From contig NZ_JBIGHW010000001.1 of assembly GCF_043555875.1 (NCBI RefSeq), positions 496,001-560,000 of the forward strand: a stretch of DNA of 64,000 nt, in the 5' to 3' direction. Position 1 is the stretch's first letter. Every line of letters starts with the position of its first letter. The DNA is from Pelomonas margarita (GTDB taxonomy: Bacteria > Pseudomonadota > Gammaproteobacteria > Burkholderiales > Burkholderiaceae_C). Under the pieces are notes generated by a model, which was not told the DNA's origin, did not search any database, and saw only the letters and a program-made list of their open reading frames with translations. Both the position numbers and the translations under genes were made by a program. Below are positions 56,311 through 64,000 of the stretch, piece after piece.

Positions 56311-57619
56311 CCTGGCACTGCTGGCCATCGTCGCCTGGATCGTGCTGCAGGCACTGAAGCGGCCCTGGATAGGCGTCCTGGGCTGGACCTGGATGAGCAT
56401 CATGAATCCGCACCAGCTCACCTGGTCGGTGCGCAGCCTGCCCCTGGCTGCTGCCATCGGCGGGGCCACGCTGATCGGTCTGATCATCACCAAGGACCGG
56501 CGCGACTATTCGCTCGGCCGCGAGAACATCGTGTTGCTGATCTTCATGGCCTGGATGACGCTCACGCTGCCGTTCTCCATGTTGTTCAACCCGTCGTTCG
56601 AGCTGTGGAAGCGGGTCATGAAGATCGACTTCATGATTTTGGTGTCCATGGTGCTGCTGTACAGCAAGCGCCACCTGATGCTGCTGACCTGGGTGCTCGT
56701 CATCTCCATCGGCTTCTTCGGCGTCAAGGGCGGCGCGTTCACGCTGGCCACCGGCGGCAGCTATCGTGTCTGGGGGCCGGAGAACACCTACATCGAGGGC
56801 AATAACGAGATCGCACTGGCCATCGTCATCGTCATCCCGCTGATGCGCTTCCTGCAATTGCAGATGCAGGCCAAATGGGCCAGGGTGACGATGACGGTCT
56901 GCATGGTGCTGATGGCCATGGCGGCGCTGGGCAGCCATTCGCGCGGTGCGCTGCTGGCCATCGCGGCGATGGCCCTGGTGCTCTGGTGGCGCGGCAAGAA
57001 CAAGATGGTGGGCGCCGTCGTCATGGTCGTGCTGGGCATCGCGCTGCTGTCCGTCATGCCGGCCGAGTGGTGGGAGCGCATGAACACCATCAAGACCTAC
57101 CAGCAGGACGACTCCGCGCTGGGGCGCATCAACGCCTGGGGCATGGCCTGGAACCTGGCCAAGGACCGCCTCTTCGGTGGCGGCTTCATGATCTGGACGG
57201 CTTCCATCTTCGCCATCTACGGGCCCGAGCCCGATCGCGTGCATGCTGCGCACAGCATCTACTTCATGGTGATGGGTGAGCAGGGTTTCGTCGGACTGCT
57301 GCTGTTCCTGACGCTGTTCACCATGGTCTTCTTCACGGCAGGCAAGCTGCGCATCCAGGGCAAGGCGCGGCCGCAGACGCAGTGGCTGTCCGACCTGGGC
57401 AGCATGCTGCAGGTCAGCCTGGCCGGCTATGCGGTGGGTGGCGCCTTCCTCAGCCTGAGCTACTGGGATCTGCCCTACAACCTGCTGATCCTGGCCGTGG
57501 TCGGCAAGCGCTGGCTGGACCGCAAGGAGTGGCTGCACGAGAAGGAGGAGCCGGTCGTCTACGTGCCGGCCTTCATCAAGAAGCGCTTCGACAAGAAGAA
57601 GCGTGTGCCGAGCTTGTGA
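56303..57619 (+). CDS. O-antigen ligase/polymerase-like protein, XrtA-associated (TIGR03097-like)
   Basis: A 438-residue protein with about 10-11 membrane helices. It has the early pattern PWIGVLGWTWMSIMNPHQLTW (~21-41), TYIEGNNEIALAIVIVIPLM (~162-181), the Wzy_C-like SHSRGALLAIAAMALVLWW (~211-229) and the periplasmic loop with RVHAAHSIYFMVMGEQGF (~312-329), whose His resembles the ligase catalytic histidine. The TIGR03097 family is described as a probable O-glycosylation ligase of exosortase A systems. ATG 56303 lies within the preceding gene (8-nt overlap). It polymerises or ligates the glycan, possibly onto sorted proteins. Confidence 0.88.
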   Translation: MRDLALLAIVAWIVLQALKRPWIGVLGWTWMSIMNPHQLTWSVRSLPLAAAIGGATLIGLIITKDRRDYSLGRENIVLLIFMAWMTLTLPFSMLFNPSFELWKRVMKIDFMILVSMVLLYSKRHLMLLTWVLVISIGFFGVKGGAFTLATGGSYRVWGPENTYIEGNNEIALAIVIVIPLMRFLQLQMQAKWARVTMTVCMVLMAMAALGSHSRGALLAIAAMALVLWWRGKNKMVGAVVMVVLGIALLSVMPAEWWERMNTIKTYQQDDSALGRINAWGMAWNLAKDRLFGGGFMIWTASIFAIYGPEPDRVHAAHSIYFMVMGEQGFVGLLLFLTLFTMVFFTAGKLRIQGKARPQTQWLSDLGSMLQVSLAGYAVGGAFLSLSYWDLPYNLLILAVVGKRWLDRKEWLHEKEEPVVYVPAFIKKRFDKKKRVPSL

Positions 57620-58578
57620 TGAAAACCCTTTTCAGCCTGTTGTCGCCCTCGGGGGCTCGTGCACGACTGAACGTGCTCATCTTCCACCGCGTGCTGCCCG
57701 AGCCCGATCCACTGTTCCCGGACGAAGTCCATGCAGCGCGCTTCGACGAATTGCTGGGCTGGGTCAAGTCCTGGTTCAACGTGCTGCCGCTGGACCAAGC
57801 CATCCAGCGCCTGGCCGATGGCAGCCTGCCGGCGCGGGCGGCTGCGCTGAGCTTCGACGACGGCTATGCCGACAACCATGACGTGGCGCTGCCGCTGCTG
57901 CGCAAGCACGGCCTGCCGTGCAGCTTCTTCGTCGCCACCGGTTTCCTGGACGGCGGCCGCATGTGGAACGACACGCTGATCGAGTCGGTGCGCCGCAGCA
58001 CGCTGCCGGCGCTGGATCTGCGCGGGCTGACGGACGGCAGTGGCCAGGACCTGGGCCGCCACCCGCTGGGAGACACCGCCGCCCGCCGTGCGCTGCTGGG
58101 CCCGCTGATCGAGCGGGTGAAGTACCTGGCGCCTGAGCCGCGGCTGGCGTGCGTCAACGCCATCGCCCAGCGCGCCGAGGTGCGGCCGCCGGACGACCTG
58201 ATGATGAGCAGCGAGCAGGTGCGCGCGTTGCGCCGTGCAGGCATGCAGGTCGGCGCTCACACGGTCAACCACCCCATCCTGGCCACGCTGGACGCGCAGC
58301 AGGCCGCCTACGAGATCGGCCGCAGCCGTGACACGCTGCAGCGCCTGCTGGGCGAGAAGGTCGGCCTGTTCGCCTATCCCAACGGCAAGCCCGGCACGGA
58401 TTACCTGCCCGAGGTGCACCCGGCCATCGTGCGCGAACTGGGCTTCGACGGTGCCGTCTCCACGCGCTGGGCGGCCGCGCGCCGCAGCGAGGACCGTTTC
58501 CAGATCCCGCGCTTCACGCCCTGGGACCATGAGCGCCGCCGCTTCGGCCTGCGGCTGGCGCGCAACATGTTCGGCTGA
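57619..58578 (+). CDS. Polysaccharide deacetylase family protein (second copy)
   Basis: A 319-residue NodB-fold enzyme. It opens with LNVLIFHRVLPEPDPLFPDEV (~18-38), followed by the catalytic motif LSFDDGYADN (~77-86), FFVATGFLDGGRMWND (~100-115), AHTVNHPILATLD (~215) with the metal histidine region, and FAYPNGKPGTDY (~255). The FHRV opening and the missing DUF3473 motif distinguish it from the deacetylase at 37823. It overlaps the ligase stop (TGATG). It probably de-N-acetylates a different sugar or acts at a different step. It is the last gene of this plus-strand operon, converging with 58585. Confidence 0.88.
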   Translation: MKTLFSLLSPSGARARLNVLIFHRVLPEPDPLFPDEVHAARFDELLGWVKSWFNVLPLDQAIQRLADGSLPARAAALSFDDGYADNHDVALPLLRKHGLPCSFFVATGFLDGGRMWNDTLIESVRRSTLPALDLRGLTDGSGQDLGRHPLGDTAARRALLGPLIERVKYLAPEPRLACVNAIAQRAEVRPPDDLMMSSEQVRALRRAGMQVGAHTVNHPILATLDAQQAAYEIGRSRDTLQRLLGEKVGLFAYPNGKPGTDYLPEVHPAIVRELGFDGAVSTRWAAARRSEDRFQIPRFTPWDHERRRFGLRLARNMFG

Positions 58579-58584
58579 AGCCGC

Positions 58585-60264
58585 TCAGCTGCCAAGTCGC
58601 CAGTCCGGCGCATGCCGGCGCAGCCACTGCTCCAGCATCATCAGGATCCACACCATCTCACCGTAGTAGCCCGCATGCTCGCGCAGTCGCTGCGTCAGCA
58701 GGCTCTCGACGAAGTCCTTGCGCACGATGCCGCGGGCCGCGATGCCGCGCAGTGATTCGGCGGCCAGCGCGTTCAGCGCCGCGTCCTTGACGGCCCAGGG
58801 GCCGAAGGGCAGGCCGAAACCGTGCTTCTTCTTCGTCAGGATCTCGTCGGGCAGGAAGCCGCGCAGGGCCTCCTTGAAGAACCAGCGCAGCTTCAGGCCC
58901 TTGAGCTTGTAGCTGGTGGGCAGCTTCAGCGAGAAGTCCAGCAGCCGCGTGTCCAGCAGCGGGAAGCTCACGTCCACACCGGCCAGCGCGGTGGTGCCCA
59001 CCACCTTGGGCAGGTCGTTCTCGGCCAGCGTGTAGCGCCAGTCGAAGGCCAGCATGCGATTGAGCAGGCTGGCTTCGTGCGGCGTGGTCGCCCAGGTGGC
59101 ACGCTGGTGCTCGCGCGGCGCACCGGCGTCCACGGTCGCCAGGAAGGTGGGCGTGAGTACCTCCTGCAGGCCCAGGCGGTCCAGCAGGTTGTAGCTCTGC
59201 ATGCGGTCTGGCATGGGGACGCGGGCCTGGGTGATGTAGCTGGTGCCCTTCTTCAGCAGCGGAATGCGGCCGGTCAACGGGTTCATGAACAGCGGATTCA
59301 GCAGGCCCTCACGCAGCGGCGACGGGAGCTGCGTGTAGACGTGGAAGACGCGCTCCTTGGCGTAGCGTACGTTGCCGCCGAACAGCTCGTCGCCGCCGTC
59401 GCCGGCCAGCATGCGCGTGTAGCCGTCGTCATGCGCCTTGCGCGCGCAGTAGAAGGCCGGCACGGCCGACGAGTTGCCAAAAGGCTGGTCGTAATGGGCT
59501 GCGACGTCGGGAATGGCCTTCACGAGGTCGGCCGGCGTGACGTAGTACTCGTGGTGGTCCGCGCCGAAGGCCTTGGCGGCGATGCGCGCATAGGCCATTT
59601 CGTCGTAGCCCTCGGCCTCGAAGCCGATGGAGTAGCTGGCCGGCGCCTGGCCCGTGGCCTCGCGCAGCAGGCCGCAGACGGTGGAGCTGTCCGTGCCGCC
59701 GGACAGGAAGCAGGCCGTCTTGCCGTCGGCGCCCAGGCGCTCCTTCACCGCGCTGCGCAGGATGTCGCGGAACTCGTCGCGCAGCGCATCGAAGCTGGGC
59801 GCGGGCTGCTCGTCGAAGCGCGCCGCCCAGTACGGCGCCACCGTCAGCCGGCCGTTCTCGAACAGCGCGTAGTGCGCCGGTGGCAGGCGGTGGATGCCCG
59901 CATAGATGGTGCGCGGCGACGGGATGCAGTGGTGGAACAGGTAGTCGTAGATGGCCTGGGTGTCCAGCTCGCGCAGTCCCAGCCGGCGCGCCAGCTCGTC
60001 GGCGCGGGTGGCGTAGTGCAGCCGGCCGTCGTGCACCGCGTAGCACAGGCTATGCACCGCGAAGCGGTCCACCGCCAGGTAGCTGGCACCGCCGGGCAGC
60101 GCCAGCGCGACCGCAAACTCGCCGCCCACATCGGCCGCGCAGGCCGGTCCGCGCGAGGCATAGGCAGCCTGCCAGGCGGCCAGCGCGTCGTCGGCGGCGG
60201 TGGCGGCGAAGCGGGGATGGCCGGCGGCAAAGGGCGTGTCGGGCGGCAGGGCGTGTGATTGCAT
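58585..60264 (-). CDS. Asparagine synthetase-like protein lacking the glutaminase cysteine
   Basis: A 559-residue protein. The N-terminal ~115 residues keep the glutaminase-fold core (VGGEFAVALALPGG, LAVDRFAVHSLCYAV, LHYATRADELARR). The protein starts MQSHAL and has no Cys2 or HRGPDxxG motif, so it cannot hydrolyse glutamine in the usual way. The synthetase domain is intact: PP-loop CFLSGGTDSSTV (185-196), EGYDEMAYARIAAKAFGADHHEYYV, LAGDGGDELFGGNVRYA and DEILTKKKHGFGLPFGPW. It likely adenylates a carboxylate and uses free ammonia or another amine. It ends 6 nt from the convergent deacetylase and is 15 nt after the FemAB-like gene. Confidence 0.85.
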   Translation of the reverse strand: MQSHALPPDTPFAAGHPRFAATAADDALAAWQAAYASRGPACAADVGGEFAVALALPGGASYLAVDRFAVHSLCYAVHDGRLHYATRADELARRLGLRELDTQAIYDYLFHHCIPSPRTIYAGIHRLPPAHYALFENGRLTVAPYWAARFDEQPAPSFDALRDEFRDILRSAVKERLGADGKTACFLSGGTDSSTVCGLLREATGQAPASYSIGFEAEGYDEMAYARIAAKAFGADHHEYYVTPADLVKAIPDVAAHYDQPFGNSSAVPAFYCARKAHDDGYTRMLAGDGGDELFGGNVRYAKERVFHVYTQLPSPLREGLLNPLFMNPLTGRIPLLKKGTSYITQARVPMPDRMQSYNLLDRLGLQEVLTPTFLATVDAGAPREHQRATWATTPHEASLLNRMLAFDWRYTLAENDLPKVVGTTALAGVDVSFPLLDTRLLDFSLKLPTSYKLKGLKLRWFFKEALRGFLPDEILTKKKHGFGLPFGPWAVKDAALNALAAESLRGIAARGIVRKDFVESLLTQRLREHAGYYGEMVWILMMLEQWLRRHAPDWRLGS

Positions 60265-60279
60265 GCGGGTGGGTCGGTG

Positions 60280-61389
60280 TCAGGACGCGGGATTGTCTGC
60301 CGGAAGCGCCGGCGCGCGCAGGCGCTTGTAGGCCGTGCCGAGCGTCTGGCGCAACAGGCCGGCCAGGCCGCCCGCCGTGCGCAGGTCGTAGGCCACCAGC
60401 CCCAGGCGTTCGCGGCGCTGGCTCATCCAGGCTTTCTTGTAGGCATCGTCGCCCACCAGGAAGTCCACCTCCTGCACCTGGTCGCGCTCCATGACCTCCT
60501 GCATCAGCAGGGCCGTCAGCAGCGTGCCGGGCGCCAGCGACTGGAAGGCTTCGTCGTGGGCGAGCTTGTAGATGTGGGCCCGGCCGGCGTTGACGATCCA
60601 CAGCTGCACCGCGATGGGCCTGTCGCCCAGCCAGGCCAGGCCCAGGCGCAGCCAGCCGCGCTGCGCGCACAGGCGGATCAGACCGGGCATGAAGTCGACG
60701 AAGGGCTCGGGCTGCTTCCAGCTCGCGCCGTAAACGGCCTGGTAGGCGGCGATGCCGCGTTCCACGTCGCCCTGGTGGGCGTCTTGGCCCAGGATCTCCA
60801 GCCGCCCGCCGGGCTCCGCGGCCAGCCGCTTGCCCATGCGTTTGATCGTGCTGCGCAGCTGGCCGCTGCGCTGGCTCAGGTAGGTGGGCCAGTCGGTATC
60901 CACCGGCAGATACCAGTTGCCGAAGGCGAAGTAGTCGAAGGGCTGCAGGCCTGCCAGGCGCAGCGCGCGGCGCAGCAGCGCAAACTCCGGTGACTGTGGA
61001 TCCATGGGCGCGAAGCGGTAGGCCGCCGTGCCGGCGTGGTCGCGCCGCAGCGCGAACAGCAAGGGCAGCAAGTCCTCGGGCGCGAGCCCGTCTTCCAGCA
61101 GCGGCGCATACAGCGTCGTGTAGAAGTTGGCCAGCGCGCCGACCTGAGGACGCCCCGGCGCGCCGGTGCTGACGATGGGCAGCACGGCCAGCGGCCGACC
61201 CTGGCGCGACAGCAGGTACAGGCGCACCTGTGCGTCCTTGCCAAACACCGTGTCTGCCAGCAGCCCGAACCAGTCGGCGCCGAACTCGACATAGCGTTGC
61301 TCGTGCCGCCGCAGCAGCGCCTGCGCGGCCTCCGGCAGCTCGTGTGGATGGCCGAAGGTCTTCACGGTGGCGCCGCTGCGCTGTGCCAT
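60280..61389 (-). CDS. FemAB/GNAT-fold acyltransferase-like protein (second copy)
   Basis: A 369-residue protein of the GNAT/FemAB superfamily found in polysaccharide loci. It shows GKDAQVRLYLLSRQGRPLAVLPI (~49-71), TDWPTYLSQRSGQLRSTIKRMGKRL (~168-192), the acceptor half WLRLGLAWLGDRPIAVQLWIVN (~248) and VQEVDFLVGDDAYKKAWMSQRRER (~310). The frame is open to ATG 61434, but MAQRSG at 61389 is the more natural start. It could transfer an amino acid or acyl group to an amino sugar, pairing with the asparagine-synthetase-like protein just downstream. It is distinct in sequence from the XrtA FemAB protein at 38717. Confidence 0.78.
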   Translation of the reverse strand: MAQRSGATVKTFGHPHELPEAAQALLRRHEQRYVEFGADWFGLLADTVFGKDAQVRLYLLSRQGRPLAVLPIVSTGAPGRPQVGALANFYTTLYAPLLEDGLAPEDLLPLLFALRRDHAGTAAYRFAPMDPQSPEFALLRRALRLAGLQPFDYFAFGNWYLPVDTDWPTYLSQRSGQLRSTIKRMGKRLAAEPGGRLEILGQDAHQGDVERGIAAYQAVYGASWKQPEPFVDFMPGLIRLCAQRGWLRLGLAWLGDRPIAVQLWIVNAGRAHIYKLAHDEAFQSLAPGTLLTALLMQEVMERDQVQEVDFLVGDDAYKKAWMSQRRERLGLVAYDLRTAGGLAGLLRQTLGTAYKRLRAPALPADNPAS

Positions 61390-61582
61390 GGCGTCGGCGC
61401 TCAGCTGGCCCGCAGGCCGCAACCCACGGCGCACGGCGTGTCTGGTTCAGACCTTGCCGCGCAGACGGGCTCATGCCTCGCGCCGCCTTGAATCGAGCGC
61501 AGGCATCGCCCAGCCGGCGTCCGGCATGCTGCACGACCCCGTCCAACGCCCCGCCCCGTCATTGGCGCCGGTTCAGTGCATC
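61390..61582. other. Intergenic region between GT2 and FemAB-like gene
   Basis: About 190 bp between two minus-strand genes, likely holding a promoter for the FemAB-like/asparagine-synthetase-like pair. No clear promoter boxes, hairpin with T tract or small ORF with coding character was seen. Confidence 0.35.
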
Positions 61583-62563
61583 TCACGGCTTGGGTTGGCG
61601 GTGAGCAAGGTCCGGAGAGACTGCCTGCAGGTTGAGGAAATGCGCGCCGGCGCTCTCGCAGAGACGGCTGTGCCTGCGGATGCGGCCGATGACGGACAGC
61701 ACGCGCAGGCTGGCCAGCAGATAGGCCAGGAAACGCCGCAGGTCGTGATTGGCCAACAGGTCGGCCAAGGGGTGCAGAACACCGGCGGCCAGCAGCCGCA
61801 GCAATCCGCCCGGCCAGCTTCCACCGGGACGCTTCAACTCGAACAGCAGCTCCGAGCGTGGCCGCTCGCTGCGCGCACGCCATTGCCTCACGCCACTCGG
61901 CTTCGGCGCAGGCGCCTTGGCGCGCAGGTGCACGATGAGCGCTGCCGGCAGCAGCGCCGTGCGCACGCCGTGGTGGGCAAAGCGCTCGATCAGATCGTCG
62001 TCCTCGCCGTACATGAAGTACAGCGGGTCAAAGCCGCCGACACGGCGAAACACGTCGGCGCGCAGCAGCCATGCTGCGGCGTTGATGCCGCGAATGGGGT
62101 AGTGCGCTTGTATCCGGCCCAGGCAGGCATCGGACAAATAGCCGGGCGCATGGCGCTGCAGGTAGCCGTTCTGTGTCGCGGGGTCGACGCGTGTCAGGTC
62201 CGGACTGCAGTGCAGTGGGCTGACGATGTCGAAGTCTGGCGCCTGATTCAGGAAGCCGACCAGCCGAGCGAGGGCGTCGGGTGTGGCGTAGGCGTCCTGG
62301 TTCAGCAGGAAGACGGCGTCGGCGCCGGCACGGAGCGCGTACTCGATGCCGAGATTGTTGCCACGCCCAAAGCCCAGATTGGCACCGGACTCGATGAGGA
62401 CGGCCTGCGGAAATTCGCGGCGAACGATGGCGCAGGTGTCGTCACTGGAGGCGTTGTCGACGACGATGGCGGTGCAGGCATGGCTGCCCTCGCGCAACGA
62501 CTGCAGGGCGCCGCGTATCCATGTCGCTCCGTTGAAGGTGACGATGACGGCAAAGACGTTCAT
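61583..62563 (-). CDS. GT2 family glycosyltransferase (rhamnosyltransferase-like)
   Basis: A 326-residue GT-A enzyme: VFAVIVTFNGATWIRGAL (3-20), VVDNASSDDTCAIV (~34), GANLGFGRGNNLGIEYAL (~59-76), the metal-binding LLNQDAYATPDAL (~85, NQD in place of DxD), GINAAAWLLRADVFRRVGGFDPLYFMYGEDDDLIERF (~148-184). This pattern fits the WcaA/RfbF rhamnosyltransferase-like group. The C-terminal part has short hydrophobic stretches. ATG 62563 overlaps the flippase stop by 4 nt. It adds a sugar to the lipid-linked glycan. Confidence 0.88.
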   Translation of the reverse strand: MNVFAVIVTFNGATWIRGALQSLREGSHACTAIVVDNASSDDTCAIVRREFPQAVLIESGANLGFGRGNNLGIEYALRAGADAVFLLNQDAYATPDALARLVGFLNQAPDFDIVSPLHCSPDLTRVDPATQNGYLQRHAPGYLSDACLGRIQAHYPIRGINAAAWLLRADVFRRVGGFDPLYFMYGEDDDLIERFAHHGVRTALLPAALIVHLRAKAPAPKPSGVRQWRARSERPRSELLFELKRPGGSWPGGLLRLLAAGVLHPLADLLANHDLRRFLAYLLASLRVLSVIGRIRRHSRLCESAGAHFLNLQAVSPDLAHRQPKP

Positions 62564-64000
62564 GGGGTGGTGCGGCGGTGGCGTTGCAGCAGGCCGAGGA
62601 GCTCGGCCTGCAACGGGTGGGAGAGCAGCCAGAGGCCGGCCAGCCAGAACAGCCCGGTCAGGCCTGCGCAGCCCAGCCACAGCGCAAGCGCCATCGGCTC
62701 TCCCGCTGTGCGCCAGCCCGTCACGACGATGGTGGCGGGCAGCAGGCTGAGCACCGCAAGTGCGGCGTTACGAGCCAGTTCTCGGCCGATGGCCCGGAAG
62801 TCGCTGGGCAGGCAGCGCTGCTTGAAGGCATAGAAATACGGCACAGCCACGATGGCCATCGCCAGCACGCCCAATGCCAGGGGCTCCAGCGCTCGCCAGT
62901 GCCAGACCACGGCGACCAGCAGGGCCGCCTTGACGGGCTGGATGATGAGGTCCGCCAGCGCGACGAGCTTTGAATGGCCTGCGGCCAGCATCAGCGTGGG
63001 GATCAGGCTGTTCAGCACGCTGACGGCGCCGGCGGCGCAATAGATCGGCACGAGGGGGGCGGCCGCGTCCCACTGCGGGCCGAACATCAGCCGCAGCACC
63101 TCCAGCGAGAACAGGCCGACGAAACCGTAGAACGGCCAGGCGACCGCACTCACGGCGGACAGGCTCTGCACAAAGCGCTGCTCCAGTTGTCCGTCTTCCC
63201 GGTGGGCCTTGGCGAAGGCCGGATAGGCCACGGAGCGCACCGTGCCCATGATGTCGCGGTGGAACAGGTTCATCAGCCCCTGCGCGCGGCTGGCGATGGC
63301 GACCGGGGTGAAGCCCAGCAGCTTGCCTACGGCCAGGTCATTGACATCCATGGAAACCGAGGTGACGACGTTGGCTGCGGTGACCGGGCCGCCGAAGCGG
63401 AGGATCTCGCGCCAGCGCTGCAGCTGCGGCGCAACGAGGCGGCGTTGTGCGCCTGCGAGGCCCAGGGCCGCAGCCGTCGTCAGGCTGCCCGCCACTTCGC
63501 CCCAGGCCAGGCTCGGCGCGCCGACGCCTGCCCACGCCAGCGTCAGCGTCGTCGACGTACCGACCACGGCCGCTGCCACGTTGATGCGCATCAGCAGGTC
63601 GAAGCGCAGGTCTCTGCGCAGCAGCGCGAGCGAGATCGAGTTGAAGGGCAGGATCAGGAAGTTCAGCGAGATGATGCGCACGATGTGCGCCAGTTCCGCG
63701 TCACCGTAGAAGTCGCCGATCCAGGGCGCTGCGGCGTTGATGCCAAGGAACAGCACGCCACCCAACAGCAGCGAGGTGCCCAGGGCGCTGCCCACGTCGG
63801 CCGCTTCCAGCGCTGGCCGCTGGATCAGGTAGTTGGCCAGGCCGAAGTCGCGCACCACTTGCGCCATGCTGACGAGTGCCATGGACACCGAGTACACACC
63901 GACCTGCTGCGGCGTCAGCAGCCGCGCCAGCAGCGTGAACGAAAGCAGCTGCAGCGCGATCAGCAGATAGCGTTCCAGGAAGGCGAAGCCGAGCGAGCGG
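62560..64000 (-). CDS. Wzx-type polysaccharide flippase (5' end beyond window)
   Basis: The frame is open to the right edge, giving 479 residues of a MATE/Wzx-like multi-pass protein. Visible pieces are LGFAFLERYLLIALQLLSFT and LLARLLTPQQVGVYSV near the N-terminus, FGLANYLIQ, VWHWRALEPLALGVLAMAI and a dozen hydrophobic helices. The typical RLLTPQQVGVYS motif near the start suggests only about 10-20 residues are missing. It moves lipid-linked repeat units across the inner membrane. A GTG at 63897 is not the true start because the coding pattern continues upstream. Confidence 0.88.
   Translation of the reverse strand, partial: RSLGFAFLERYLLIALQLLSFTLLARLLTPQQVGVYSVSMALVSMAQVVRDFGLANYLIQRPALEAADVGSALGTSLLLGGVLFLGINAAAPWIGDFYGDAELAHIVRIISLNFLILPFNSISLALLRRDLRFDLLMRINVAAAVVGTSTTLTLAWAGVGAPSLAWGEVAGSLTTAAALGLAGAQRRLVAPQLQRWREILRFGGPVTAANVVTSVSMDVNDLAVGKLLGFTPVAIASRAQGLMNLFHRDIMGTVRSVAYPAFAKAHREDGQLEQRFVQSLSAVSAVAWPFYGFVGLFSLEVLRLMFGPQWDAAAPLVPIYCAAGAVSVLNSLIPTLMLAAGHSKLVALADLIIQPVKAALLVAVVWHWRALEPLALGVLAMAIVAVPYFYAFKQRCLPSDFRAIGRELARNAALAVLSLLPATIVVTGWRTAGEPMALALWLGCAGLTGLFWLAGLWLLSHPLQAELLGLLQRHRRTTP

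Noticed and set aside
61367..62833. 488-codon plus-strand ORF near the right end
   Set aside because: It is antisense to the GT2 and part of the flippase, with no recognisable domain.

Overview
The window is very GC-rich with long, tightly packed genes. It looks like a betaproteobacterial chromosome of the order Burkholderiales, probably near the Roseateles/Rubrivivax/Leptothrix group. This rests on the gmk-rpoZ-spoT block, a Xanthomonas/Caulobacter-type TonB receptor and a full exosortase A (XrtA/PEP-CTERM) polysaccharide locus. It is an inference from gene content; no 16S or other taxonomic marker is present.

Left third (1-17.9 kb): one enormous minus-strand gene, open for about 5,980 codons and running off the left edge. 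It encodes a repeat-built surface or secreted protein. Its N-terminal ~4,500 residues alternate short Trp/Gly-Asp-rich beta repeats with eight cadherin-like modules. One further cadherin-like domain follows, and then at least 13 PKD-like (WGDG) modules. The PKD part includes a 1,152-nt tandem unit interrupted by a 97-base N run that appears to be 426 nt too short.

18-30.6 kb: greB lies divergently from the giant gene. Next come a frameshifted fragment copied from the end of a Sel1-repeat gene, that Sel1-repeat gene, and a 1,290-residue TonB-dependent receptor. The spoT, rpoZ and gmk operon follows. A macrolide-type glycosyltransferase overlaps a nitroreductase-like gene, and both diverge from a ThiF/E1-like adenylyltransferase.

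31.7-43.9 kb: the core XrtA locus, all on the plus strand. In order it holds an export lipoprotein, a chain-length determinant, a tyrosine kinase with a (Gly-Tyr)9 tail, an outer-membrane beta-barrel, an AAA ATPase, a polysaccharide deacetylase, a FemAB protein, a glycosyltransferase, exosortase A fused to an EpsI domain, and a UDP-GlcNAc 6-dehydrogenase.

43.9-50.6 kb: a decayed gtrA, a DPM1/GtrB-like glycosyltransferase, two GT-C-like membrane proteins, an XrtA-type glycosyltransferase and an intact gtrA on the minus strand. 50.6-58.6 kb: XrtA-associated asparagine synthetase, GDP-mannose 6-dehydrogenase, two GT4 enzymes, an O-antigen-ligase-like protein and a second deacetylase. 58.6-64 kb, minus strand: a second asparagine-synthetase-like protein without the glutaminase cysteine, a second FemAB-like protein, a GT2 and a Wzx-type flippase cut by the right edge.

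Together 31.7-64 kb encodes synthesis, export, length control and modification of an acidic exopolysaccharide, coupled to exosortase A. No PEP-CTERM substrate, initiating glycosyltransferase, PrsK/PrsR regulator or type I secretion gene was found here. No tRNA, rRNA, CRISPR array or insertion sequence was recognised.
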